Assembly (NCBI GenBank): GCA_964358175.1
Contig: CAYHOI010000043.1
Span: 1 to 14,903 of the forward strand
DNA length: 14,903 nucleotides
Source of the DNA: CAYHOI01 sp964358175
Lineage (GTDB): Bacteria; Margulisbacteria; Riflemargulisbacteria; GWF2-35-9
Reading direction: 5' to 3'
Below are positions 1 to 6,661 of this stretch, in pieces (within the stretch, counting starts at the first letter, position 1; each line of letters starts with the position of its first letter). The notes under the pieces are model-generated. The model did not search any database and was not told the origin of the DNA. It worked only from the letters and a program-made list of their open reading frames with translations. A program made the translations under genes and the position numbers.

Positions 1-617
1 CTATTGTAATGATATAATTCCTGATCTCCTATTTTTTTAGCTTCAGCCTGCACATAAAAACAATTCAAGAGCTTCGTTCCCGCTTTATTAGCCAAATCAT
101 CAAAACCCCAGTATGGCCGTGGATCCAACTCTGTTAGTCCTACCAAACGTTTAACCTCACTAAGCCACATCCTGTGTTTATCCAAAACCTTACTGGAGTC
201 AAAGGAGATCAAGACTTTTCTGTTTTTACGATCAATTTTTACAATAAAACCTCTGTCGCTTGGTGACAATCCATGAATCGTTTGCCGGAAGCTCATTTCA
301 TTCTCGCAATACTTTTTCCCTGCTTCTTGATGTTGCCACCCGTAGTTAAGCAATAGAACTTGTGGAACAAACTTCATTGCTCGGGGGGATGGCTCGAAGT
401 GAAATAGGGTTGTCAATGATGTGGTATTCTTCCGTTGCGTCTTCAATTCCCATTCAGACGCATTCGGTATTGGCAAGTTGTTTTCCGATATACCCAACAA
501 ATCTTCTAATGTATTCCCAATTCCTCCATCATTCCCGAACCTTGCGTTGCTGATCCATCCTCTTTGTGAGATTTCAATAAGCAACGCAATCAATTGCTCT
601 TTGGTGTAGGTTTTCAC
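1..617 (-). CDS. MvaI/BcnI-family type II restriction endonuclease, C-terminus outside window
   Basis: The minus strand reads open from a GTG at 617 to the window edge (205 codons, no stop), so the C-terminus is missing. I recognise the N-terminal pattern of the MvaI/BcnI family (monomeric PD-(D/E)XK endonucleases; MvaI cuts CCWGG and BcnI CCSGG): a GNTLEDLLGI stretch near residues 33-42, then a few residues on a SEWELKTQRK segment whose E-x-K is the likely metal-binding core, then LFHFEPSPR. The GTG start overlaps the methyltransferase stop as GTGA, so the two are probably translationally coupled. No in-frame ATG lies upstream of the conserved N-terminal region, which supports GTG. Its place directly behind a SPPY methyltransferase fits a restriction partner. 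The exact target cannot be read from the sequence. Family call is fairly sure by recall, not by a search. Confidence 0.82.
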   Translation of the reverse strand, partial: MKTYTKEQLIALLIEISQRGWISNARFGNDGGIGNTLEDLLGISENNLPIPNASEWELKTQRKNTTSLTTLFHFEPSPRAMKFVPQVLLLNYGWQHQEAGKKYCENEMSFRQTIHGLSPSDRGFIVKIDRKNRKVLISFDSSKVLDKHRMWLSEVKRLVGLTELDPRPYWGFDDLANKAGTKLLNCFYVQAEAKKIGDQELYHYN

Positions 618-1408
618 GTGGCCGGAACTTCAAATAGCGTAAGGGGTAAATATGTAAGCAGCGGGGATGTACTGTTCATATAACCATCGATTCTATCTCG
701 TGCCATTTTGCAATAATTTGGGGATAACTCGATGCCAATGTATTGACGATTATTTTTCTTTGCCGAAACTGCTGTTGTTCCACTACCCAAAAAGGGGTCA
801 AGCACGATTTCTGCATTCGTCGATAAAACGATTCTATCTATCAGTGCTAGGGGAAAAGGGGCTGGGTGTAAATTGTTCAACTCTTGAGTAAATTCCCAGA
901 CATCTCCATAAGCATTCGCTTTTGGCACTAACTTAAATTTCGGCTTCGCAATTAAATAGAGCACCTCATAGGTCGGAAGAAAATATCCAGGGTTAAAGTT
1001 AATTCCCCCTTTTCGTCTCCAAATAATTATTTGTCGGACGGGCAATCCTGAAACAATATCTTGTCGGTCTTGCAAAAGGCCGTCTTGGACTCTCCATTTA
1101 TGGTTATAAAAAATCGCTCCATCGTCCTTGAGCAGTCGAAACATCTCTTTTAGGCATTTTCGCTGCCACTCAACATATTCATCATGAGGCATATTGTCGT
1201 CGTAATTGTGATAGCCCCTTATCAAGGTAGCATTTGGCCATTTTCCACCCCGACCATCCTTCATGCCATTACCTGTCGAGTTCTTGAGATTATAAGGGGG
1301 AGAGGTTACAATCAAACCAACACTGCCACACGGCATTGACTTCATGACGTCAAGACAATCCCCACAAATAACTCTATTTATATACTCCTCAGAAAACTTC
1401 ACTTTCAT
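614..1408 (-). CDS. Site-specific DNA methyltransferase, beta class, probably N4-cytosine
   Basis: A 264-aa SAM-dependent DNA methyltransferase that should protect host sites from the endonuclease gene that follows it. Catalytic motif IV, TSPPY, lies at residues 35-39 and comes before the SAM-binding DPFLGSGTT motif I at 204-212, with a motif X-like HPAPFPLALI at 181-190. The order IV, target region, X, I defines the beta class. A serine in (S/T)PPY-type motif IV is typical of N4-cytosine enzymes such as M.MvaI, and the partner endonuclease is MvaI/BcnI-like, so m4C within a CCNGG-type site is the best inference; N6-adenine is not excluded. Length is ordinary for a type II enzyme. A GAGG lies only 2 nt before the ATG, so a start at the GTG codon 3 is possible. 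The gene has its own candidate promoter. Confidence 0.9.
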   Translation of the reverse strand: MKVKFSEEYINRVICGDCLDVMKSMPCGSVGLIVTSPPYNLKNSTGNGMKDGRGGKWPNATLIRGYHNYDDNMPHDEYVEWQRKCLKEMFRLLKDDGAIFYNHKWRVQDGLLQDRQDIVSGLPVRQIIIWRRKGGINFNPGYFLPTYEVLYLIAKPKFKLVPKANAYGDVWEFTQELNNLHPAPFPLALIDRIVLSTNAEIVLDPFLGSGTTAVSAKKNNRQYIGIELSPNYCKMARDRIDGYMNSTSPLLTYLPLTLFEVPAT

Positions 1409-1417
1409 TTCCTCATA

Positions 1418-1426
1418 ATTCTATCA
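1418..1426 (-). promoter_or_regulatory. Candidate extended -10 promoter of the RM operon
   Basis: Read on the minus strand, TGA is followed directly by TAGAAT, which gives a TGN extended -10 box 9 nt before the methyltransferase ATG. No convincing -35 hexamer is seen 17 nt upstream. If used, the mRNA leader would be only a few bases long. The assignment is tentative. Confidence 0.3.
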
Positions 1427-1488
1427 CATTCCAAAGAATCAGAAAGCCACATCCCCTCAATATGGTCACTAACAGCAGATTTAAGAAG

Positions 1489-2334
1489 CTACTTCTTCAA
1501 TAACATCTGTTCACTACGATCCTCTACCTTAATCTTCTTCTGCGCACTGGCAAGAATCTCATCAAGCTTTTCTTTTTGTTGTTGTTGGGCAATGAAATTC
1601 TTAATATCTTCCTTCGTTTCTTCATAACCCAGATCTTGTTCCGCCTTCTTGTCTTCAACCAAAATAACATGCCAGCCAAACTGCGTTTGAACCGGAGTCT
1701 TGGTATAGGCACCCTTCGTCAGACCAAATGCAACCGTTTCAAAAGGCTTCACCATTTGACCGTGAGCAAACCAGCCCAAATCACCTTTGGCGGATTTTCC
1801 TGACGGATCAAGGGAATTCTCTGCGGCCAATTCGCCAAAGCTAGCACCTTTATCCAGCTTAGCAATTAATTGCTTTGCTTCTTCCTCGGTTTTCACGAGA
1901 ATATGACGAGCTTTTACCTGATCCTTGCTCTTAAATTCATCCTTATGATCTGCAAAATACTTCTTAGCATCGCCATCACTTACGCTTATCGTTTTTTCAA
2001 TCTTATCACGAAGATAGATGGCGACCATGACTTGATTCCTTACTTTTGTCATCTGCTCTAATACATCTTTATTCGTATCATATTTTTCCTTCTTCGATAG
2101 CTCGAGAATCAGTAGTTCCTTCTTGAGGTTTTCGATCAGCTGCCGCTTACCCTCAGGAGAGCTATAATATTCCTTATATTGCGCTGGCATAGCTGCAAGC
2201 TTATCCTCAATATCCTGTGCAGTAATCTTGGAGTCCCCAACCTTCAAAATCAGCTTCTCCTCCCCCAGCCCCAATTTAAACCCCGAAAACAAAACAACCA
2301 CACCAACCAGGCCAATCCACAACATTTTCTTCAT
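1489..2334 (-). CDS. Exported parvulin-type peptidyl-prolyl isomerase (PrsA/SurA/PpiC-like)
   Basis: A 281-aa foldase that should catalyse prolyl cis-trans isomerisation in exported proteins outside the cytoplasm. Residues 1-24 form a signal peptide (MKKM, a hydrophobic run, then GLGEEK). There is no lipobox Cys, so it is secreted or held by an uncleaved anchor, not a PrsA-style lipoprotein. Residues 28-115 are a SurA/PrsA-like helical chaperone arm. The parvulin domain spans about 140-230 and shows KARHILVKT, the central GDLGWF and the closing QFGWHVILVEDK. The tail is a charged, Gln-rich helix. A ribosome site, AGGAG, lies about 9 nt before the ATG. It follows the DjlA-like gene by 91 bp on the same strand, with a stable hairpin between them, so it may be co-transcribed or separately expressed. 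Confidence 0.92.
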   Translation of the reverse strand: MKKMLWIGLVGVVVLFSGFKLGLGEEKLILKVGDSKITAQDIEDKLAAMPAQYKEYYSSPEGKRQLIENLKKELLILELSKKEKYDTNKDVLEQMTKVRNQVMVAIYLRDKIEKTISVSDGDAKKYFADHKDEFKSKDQVKARHILVKTEEEAKQLIAKLDKGASFGELAAENSLDPSGKSAKGDLGWFAHGQMVKPFETVAFGLTKGAYTKTPVQTQFGWHVILVEDKKAEQDLGYEETKEDIKNFIAQQQQKEKLDEILASAQKKIKVEDRSEQMLLKK

Positions 2335-2390
2335 CTTTCTTTGCTCCTTTCGTTCAACACTTTCTCCAAATCCACAGACAGTTTAGCGCA

Positions 2391-2427
2391 AGGCAAGAGA
2401 AATTTCTATCTCTATTTCTCTTAGCCT
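2391..2427 (-). repeat. Stable inverted repeat between the DjlA-like and parvulin genes
   Basis: AAGAGAAAT (2395-2403) and ATTTCTCTT (2414-2422) are perfect 9-bp arms around a 10-nt loop. Past one bulged A at 2423, AGGC (2391-2394) and GCCT (2424-2427) extend the stem to 13 bp. The outer arm includes part of the stop codon of the DjlA-like gene. No T-run follows on either strand, so it is not a textbook intrinsic terminator. It could be a weak terminator, an mRNA-stabilising 3' hairpin or a processing site. Confidence 0.55.
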
Positions 2428-3232
2428 AACTCACCTTATACAGGCGATTATAGGCTTCTGTGAGAGCCTTCATTTTCTCTTCGCTCAGCACCTTGAACTC
2501 TGAACCCAGATGACTCACAACATCCGGATGAAATTTCTTAACCAGCGTTCGATAGGCAAACTTAATCTCTTCTTGTGTCGCGCCAGGCAAAAGCCCCAAC
2601 GTCAGATAATCCTCGTCACTTTGCGCTGACGGGTGCCCCCCCATATGCCGACGCCGAACAAGCCCCTCTTCGGTGGAAGAGATTTGGAGAAGCAGGGCAA
2701 CCTCACGCAAAACACCTTCTTCTGTCACATGAAGCTCAAAGTCAGCATAAGCAATTTGATAGAGAAGATCCAAGAGAACCAGCTTTACCTCGTCTCGAAG
2801 AGATCTGTTAATCTCTTCTGCTAGTTCGGCTAAATTATGTTGATGCTTGAGCTCTCGATGCAAAAGATCTTCTACCCAAGCCAGAGCAGCTCCTTGATAG
2901 CCCATGTGCACTGCAAAGAAATTTTTGAAAGTCTGAATCTCCACCTGCTCTGCCCGACTATCTGCATTAATAATATGTGCACTCAAACGGGCAACCAATT
3001 CAACGAACTGATTGTGTTCCCGTGGCTGTGTGTGCAGATACGACTCGATGGGCTGATTTTTCATGATTCGGTTGAGAATCAACGTTGCCAGAAAAGCAAA
3101 GAGCAGAATCGGGAAAAAAGCAAAGACCAATCCCAACAAAACAAAGAATACACGAAATCCGCCAAGGAAAAGAAACAGCAAAAGAATCAGCCAAATATAA
3201 TTGCGACGGTTATTGTAAGTCTGGTAGCGCAT
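2426..3232 (-). CDS. djlA: Membrane-anchored TerB/J-domain co-chaperone, DjlA-like
   Basis: A 268-aa protein with DjlA layout: membrane anchor, TerB-like helical domain, C-terminal J domain. Residues 13-55 are almost wholly hydrophobic with a FFP break near 39-41, long enough for two membrane spans; E. coli DjlA has one. Residues 75-185 form a TerB/DjlA-like helical domain, including a DADSRAEQ-like acidic stretch near 90 (NADSRAEQ) and YADFELHVTEEG near 162-173. The J domain, 207-265, carries the HPD triad at 235-237 that stimulates DnaK ATPase. The J domain should face the cytoplasm and recruit DnaK to the membrane. A TATAAT lies 9 nt before the ATG and no Shine-Dalgarno is evident. Domain assignment is firm; orthology to DjlA is an inference from architecture. 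Confidence 0.85.
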   Translation of the reverse strand: MRYQTYNNRRNYIWLILLLFLFLGGFRVFFVLLGLVFAFFPILLFAFLATLILNRIMKNQPIESYLHTQPREHNQFVELVARLSAHIINADSRAEQVEIQTFKNFFAVHMGYQGAALAWVEDLLHRELKHQHNLAELAEEINRSLRDEVKLVLLDLLYQIAYADFELHVTEEGVLREVALLLQISSTEEGLVRRRHMGGHPSAQSDEDYLTLGLLPGATQEEIKFAYRTLVKKFHPDVVSHLGSEFKVLSEEKMKALTEAYNRLYKVS

Positions 3233-3241
3233 CCAAAATGC

Positions 3242-3247
3242 ATTATA
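3242..3247 (-). promoter_or_regulatory. Candidate -10 box of the djlA-like gene
   Basis: A perfect TATAAT on the minus strand sits 9 nt before the ATG at 3232. Transcription starting about 7 nt downstream would leave a leader of only 2-3 nt. The -35 region is poor (TGTTTT at 17-nt spacing). It lies in the 45-bp gap behind the 273-aa unknown gene, so the djlA-like gene need not depend on that gene's promoter. Confidence 0.4.
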
Positions 3248-3277
3248 GCGTATTTACGTTTCCCAAAACAGTCTGAG

Positions 3278-4099
3278 TCATCTCAAAGTTTGCCATTCTC
3301 CCCATTCGTCATCCACTGTTCTTAAGCCATTAATGTCTCCTATGGAAAAGCCAACGGCTGTCAATGCCTTCTCGCGAACATCTTTTTGAATGAAATGTGC
3401 CCCCAACACCTCATTCACCGTGCATGAATTTTTTTCGCCCATCGCACAGAGAATTTGAGCTACCTCCACTACAGATAAGCATTCGTTTTCACCTTTTATT
3501 TTTAAATTGAACAGGTTGTTTGCAATGCTGTTGGGGTGACCGGTAGAGGTTCTAAGTGTAGTACAAATCAAATCAACATTGTCCAGTACTCGCTTTGCTG
3601 GGATCTTTGCAAGTATGTCCTGTAGACCCACCTGTTGTACAAAAAGCGCGTACTCAGCATTAACGTCCCTTACCTTTGACGGGTTCTCCATGCAAATATT
3701 CCATTCTTGATCTTCATCTTTTAACCGAAGAATTCCTTTGCCAAAATGAATGACCTTGAGAGTAGGATCGGAGATTATGAAGGTCGCTCCCTCTAAGACT
3801 GGATGACGAATTACACAACACTTTGTTTGAGTGTCTATTGGGCGTGGTATTCGCTTCCTAAAATGTGCAGGTCTATCCTCAACAACTACTGCAATAAACG
3901 CATGCTTCCTAGGGCGTAAAAAAAATATATAACTAACATCTATGGGAATCCATAGCTGTTCAACAAGATCAACATCATAACCACAATGATCCGGTTTTTT
4001 ATATGCCTCCATAAAACATCTCACCTCAGAAAGTGTAAGTGTCTCTACTGGCAATTGCGATCTTCGACTTTCACCTTCCGCAATCACTTTACTTTTCAT
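3278..4099 (-). CDS. Protein of unknown function, 273 aa
   Basis: I do not recognise this protein. It is 273 aa, has no signal peptide or clear membrane span, and carries scattered cysteines but no CxxC pair. Visible parts are an N-terminal charged segment, a beta-rich middle (SYIFFLRPRKHAFIAVVV near 56-73; a TFIISDPTLKVIHFGKG stretch near 106-122), and a helical C-terminal half ending in DDEWGEWQ. It is very probably translated: a perfect AGGAGG (4113-4108) lies 8 nt before the ATG and the frame is open throughout. It sits between djlA-like and pth, divergent from pth. Base composition looks somewhat more AT-rich than the housekeeping neighbours, which may mean it was acquired, but I could not measure this. 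Confidence 0.75.
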   Translation of the reverse strand: MKSKVIAEGESRRSQLPVETLTLSEVRCFMEAYKKPDHCGYDVDLVEQLWIPIDVSYIFFLRPRKHAFIAVVVEDRPAHFRKRIPRPIDTQTKCCVIRHPVLEGATFIISDPTLKVIHFGKGILRLKDEDQEWNICMENPSKVRDVNAEYALFVQQVGLQDILAKIPAKRVLDNVDLICTTLRTSTGHPNSIANNLFNLKIKGENECLSVVEVAQILCAMGEKNSCTVNEVLGAHFIQKDVREKALTAVGFSIGDINGLRTVDDEWGEWQTLR

Positions 4100-4117
4100 T
4101 TTTGTTTCCTCCTTTTA

Positions 4118-4133
4118 TACGTTACAATACGTA
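4118..4133. promoter_or_regulatory. Small inverted repeat in the divergent region upstream of the 273-aa gene
   Basis: TACGT (4118-4122) and ACGTA (4129-4133) form a 5-bp inverted repeat with a 6-nt spacer, just upstream of the AGGAGG of the unknown gene and about 70 bp before pth. It has the size of an operator half-site pair, but such short repeats occur by chance. Confidence 0.2.
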
Positions 4134-4204
4134 AGCACAAGTATATATCGGCAGTAGGTTTGGAAAATTGCAGGGATTATATCGGGGTTTTGAATATATT
4201 AAAA

Positions 4205-4765
4205 ATGACGCCAGCACTTGCTATTATCGGCCTAGGAAATCCGGGTAAAGAATATGAGCATACACGCCACAATGTGGGATTTATGGCTATTGATCAACTT
4301 GCGAAAGAGTGGAATAGCGGACGTTTCAAGACCCAGAAATCAATCTGTGAACACGTCCTCCTTCATCAGAGCGAAACCTCAATCGTCCTTGTAAAACCTC
4401 TTACCTTTATGAATCAGAGCGGACAAGCCCTCAACTGGATACAGCAATTTTACAAACCGTTAGACATCGTGGTCATCTATGATGATGTGGCACTCCCGTT
4501 AGGCACAGTTCGAATCCGAAAAAAGGGTTCTTCTGGCGGGCACAACGGACTCAAGTCCATTATTGAACACATCGGGCAAGAATTCGCTCGTATTCGGATA
4601 GGTATCGCGACCGACCACCCCATTTCATCTCTACACGATTATGTTCTGGCTCTCTTTAGCCGAGAAGATCTCGTGCTTTTAGAGCCTTGCCTCAAACAAA
4701 TCCCCGCTGTGTTGGAGACGCTCCTTAGCCACGGCGTCGAGCAAGCAATGAATCGCCATAATTAG
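4205..4765 (+). CDS. pth: Peptidyl-tRNA hydrolase
   Basis: A 186-aa enzyme that cleaves peptidyl-tRNA dropped by ribosomes and recycles the tRNA. The N-terminus carries the IIGLGNPGKEYEHTRHNVGF signature (residues 7-26), which includes the catalytic His22 and Asn10. The substrate-binding FMNQSG follows in the middle, then a YDDVALPLGTVRI block with the conserved Asp and a SSGGHNGLKSI block. Length is normal for bacterial Pth. The frame is open further upstream, to 3986, but that part is antisense to the neighbouring gene. ATG 4205 gives the usual short N-terminus; an in-frame TTG at 4190 is an alternative, with GGGG just before it. No good Shine-Dalgarno precedes 4205. The stop codon overlaps that of the convergent small gene by 4 bp. 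Confidence 0.96.
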   Translation: MTPALAIIGLGNPGKEYEHTRHNVGFMAIDQLAKEWNSGRFKTQKSICEHVLLHQSETSIVLVKPLTFMNQSGQALNWIQQFYKPLDIVVIYDDVALPLGTVRIRKKGSSGGHNGLKSIIEHIGQEFARIRIGIATDHPISSLHDYVLALFSREDLVLLEPCLKQIPAVLETLLSHGVEQAMNRHN

Positions 4766-5079
4766 CCATATATGAATTCCAGCGCGCGCGTCCGAATTTC
4801 ATCAGCCAACAAATCAATGCTCAGCCGGCCAAAACGTTCTGCTGTAACCTCTTCGTACACATCTTGGAATGCAACCATGAAATACTCCGCATCATCACGG
4901 CGAATGGGGTTGCCTTGTTTGTCATAATAAACTCTTTTGGCAAGCTGACGCTCACGTTCGGATAACTGCATCTCATCAAAAAGACCACCTGGAACGGCGG
5001 CTGTATCGTGGGCTCCATAATAAAATACCTTCAGAGCCATCTGCGCAAAACTCTTTGTCTCACTGTTCTTACTATCCAT
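4762..5079 (-). CDS. Small protein of unknown function, about 105 aa
   Basis: I do not recognise this protein. It is soluble, charged, and looks helical in its second half (DAEYFMVAFQDVYEEV, then RLSIDLLADEIRTRALEFIYG in pieces); there is no signal peptide or Cys motif. The start is decided by the ribosome site: AAGGAGG is directly followed by ATGCCGATG. The first ATG, at 5085, has no spacer, whereas the second, at 5079, has the ideal 6 nt, so I place the start there. The strong site and open frame support a real gene. It converges on pth, with the two stop codons interlocked over 4762-4765, and diverges from eno. Function cannot be inferred. Confidence 0.75.
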   Translation of the reverse strand: MDSKNSETKSFAQMALKVFYYGAHDTAAVPGGLFDEMQLSERERQLAKRVYYDKQGNPIRRDDAEYFMVAFQDVYEEVTAERFGRLSIDLLADEIRTRALEFIYG

Positions 5080-5195
5080 CGGCATCCTCCTTCACATGTT
5101 TCCCCCCATGTTCCGGACAAGGTGCCTCTTCCCTTATCTAGAGTTGTGCCCCAAATAATCTGATTTAAACATTGTATTTTTTGAATATCTTCCAG

Positions 5196-5206
5196 GTCTG
5201 CCAGAC
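5196..5206. promoter_or_regulatory. Perfect 11-bp palindrome upstream of eno (distal site)
   Basis: GTCTGCCAGAC is a perfect palindrome about a central C. Its flanking sequence, read on the minus strand as AAGTCTGGCAGACC, matches AAGTCCGGCAGACT at 5271-5284 on the plus strand at 12 of 14 positions. The pair is 76 bp apart, centre to centre, in the 292-bp gap between the small unknown gene and eno. A dimeric regulator binding two sites is a reasonable but unproven reading. Confidence 0.4.
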
Positions 5207-5268
5207 TTAAGGAATCGTAACAAAAGCAAAAACATGAACCCCTTTGGCTTTATCGCAGCAGATTATTC

Positions 5269-5299
5269 CAAAGTCCGGCAGACTCCTTAAGTGACTTTG
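5269..5299. promoter_or_regulatory. Proximal copy of the repeat inside a 7-bp inverted repeat, upstream of eno promoter
   Basis: CAAAGTC (5269-5275) and GACTTTG (5293-5299) are perfect 7-bp inverted arms around 17 nt. The left arm and spacer contain AAGTCCGGCAGACT, the second copy of the palindromic element at 5196-5206. The right arm ends 7 nt before the proposed -35 of eno, a good position for an operator or activator site. Confidence 0.4.
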
Positions 5300-5305
5300 A
5301 CCATC

Positions 5306-5334
5306 TTGCATCTTTGGAAGCGCCCCCCTATAAT
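5306..5334 (+). promoter_or_regulatory. Promoter of the eno operon
   Basis: TTGCAT (5306-5311), a 17-nt spacer and a perfect TATAAT (5329-5334) fit a sigma-70-type promoter. Transcription from about 5341 would give a 30-nt leader holding the strong AGAGGAGG ribosome site (AGGAGG at 5361-5366), 5 nt before the eno ATG. Confidence 0.65.
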
Positions 5335-5371
5335 ACCGCTCGGTTTAGCACAGTTCACAGAGGAGGATAAC

Positions 5372-6661
5372 ATGGCAGAAATTATCGATATTCGAGCACG
5401 TGAGGTTTTGGATTCTCGAGGAAACCCTACCGTCGAGGTAGACGTCACTTGCGAAGACGGGTCTTTTGGTAGAGCGATTGTTCCCTCTGGTGCCTCAACA
5501 GGTGCTCATGAAGCCATGGAGCTTCGGGATGGCGACAAGTCGCGCTTTCTGGGCAAAGGCGTGTTGCAGGCAGTAGAGAATGTAAATACGGTTCTTGCTG
5601 AGGAAATCTGTGGCATGGATGTCTCCCTTCAACGCGAAATAGACTACACAATGATTGAGTTAGATGGCACAGAAAACAAAGAGAAGTTCGGTGCAAATGC
5701 CATTCTCGGCGTGTCGCTAGCCGTTGCTCGCGCTGCCGCTGTCAGCCATGGACTTCCTCTTTTCCAATATATTGGTGGGACAAATGCTCACCAACTTCCT
5801 GTTCCCATGATGAATATTATCAATGGCGGACAGCATGCCGATAACACCATTGACATTCAAGAGTTTATGATTATGCCTGTCGGGGCAAAATCCTTTGCGG
5901 AGGCTCTTCGTTGTGGCGCTGAAGTTTTCCACTCCTTAAAAAAGGTGCTTTCTTCCAAAGGGCTTAGCACGGCAGTCGGTGATGAGGGGGGCTTCGCCCC
6001 CAACCTAGCAACCAACGAAGAGGCTATCCAGGCTATTTTGGAGGCCATCGAAAAGGCCGGATATAGTGCTGGCAAAGATGTTATGATCGCACTGGATGTT
6101 GCTGCCACAGAATTATTCGAGAAAAACATTTATCACTTCAAGGGGGAAGGACTCACTCGGACTTCTCGTGAGCTAGTCGATTTCTATGTCGGCTTGTGCA
6201 ATCGGTACCCTATCATTTCCATTGAAGATGGACTATCTGAGGATGACTGGGACGGCTGGGCCTATATGACCGAGAAACTGGGCAAAAAGATCCAGATCGT
6301 AGGAGATGATCTCTTTGTTACCAACACAAAACGATTGGCTGAAGGGATCCGAAGAGGCATTGCCAACTCGATTCTTATTAAGGTCAACCAAATTGGAACC
6401 CTCACTGAAACTCTTGAAGCTATTCAGATGGCCAAAGAGGCTGGATACACCGCTGTTATCTCTCACCGTTCAGGCGAAACAGAAGACACGACGATCGCAG
6501 ACATCGTAGTCGCCATGAACACAGGACAGATTAAAACTGGCTCAGCCAGCCGCACGGATCGCGTTGCCAAATACAACCAGTTGCTACGTATCGAAGAGGA
6601 ACTTGCGGATACAGCTGTTTACAAGGGAATGAAGTCCTTTTATAATCTATCCGTTGTTTAA
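5372..6661 (+). CDS. eno: Enolase (phosphopyruvate hydratase)
   Basis: A 429-aa glycolytic enzyme that interconverts 2-phosphoglycerate and phosphoenolpyruvate. All expected catalytic parts are visible: SGASTG loop with Ser42, HADN at His155, GDEGGFAP with the general acid/base Glu205, magnesium ligands Asp242, Glu285 (SIEDG) and Asp312 (VGDDLF), Lys337 in the family signature ILIKVNQIGTLTET, the HRSGE loop at 365-369, and Lys388. Length is normal. ATG 5372 is chosen over the longer open frame because AGGAGG lies 5 nt upstream and MAEIIDIRAREVLDSRGNPT is the standard N-terminus. The gene heads a cluster in which the next start lies inside its 3' end. It has its own promoter and possible operators. 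Confidence 0.98.
   Translation: MAEIIDIRAREVLDSRGNPTVEVDVTCEDGSFGRAIVPSGASTGAHEAMELRDGDKSRFLGKGVLQAVENVNTVLAEEICGMDVSLQREIDYTMIELDGTENKEKFGANAILGVSLAVARAAAVSHGLPLFQYIGGTNAHQLPVPMMNIINGGQHADNTIDIQEFMIMPVGAKSFAEALRCGAEVFHSLKKVLSSKGLSTAVGDEGGFAPNLATNEEAIQAILEAIEKAGYSAGKDVMIALDVAATELFEKNIYHFKGEGLTRTSRELVDFYVGLCNRYPIISIEDGLSEDDWDGWAYMTEKLGKKIQIVGDDLFVTNTKRLAEGIRRGIANSILIKVNQIGTLTETLEAIQMAKEAGYTAVISHRSGETEDTTIADIVVAMNTGQIKTGSASRTDRVAKYNQLLRIEEELADTAVYKGMKSFYNLSVV

Noticed and set aside
362..609. Two short plus-strand open frames opposite the endonuclease gene.
   Set aside because: They are shadows of the open minus-strand frame, which carries recognisable MvaI/BcnI-type motifs.
1486..1505. AAGAAG-TAG-CTTCTT hairpin at the parvulin stop as an intrinsic terminator.
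   Set aside because: The 6-bp stem is AT-rich, the loop is 3 nt, and no T-run follows on the minus strand.
2837..3325. A 162-codon plus-strand open frame opposite the djlA-like gene.
   Set aside because: Its Lys/Gln-rich translation has no family character and is explained by the antisense of a hydrophobic and J-domain coding sequence.
3986..4204. A 73-codon upstream extension of the pth reading frame.
   Set aside because: It is antisense to the start of the 273-aa gene, and Pth proteins begin only a few residues before GLGNPG, which fits ATG 4205.
5297..5334. TTGACC at 5297 as the -35 of eno with TATAAT at 5329.
   Set aside because: The spacer would be 26 nt; TTGCAT at 5306 gives 17 nt.
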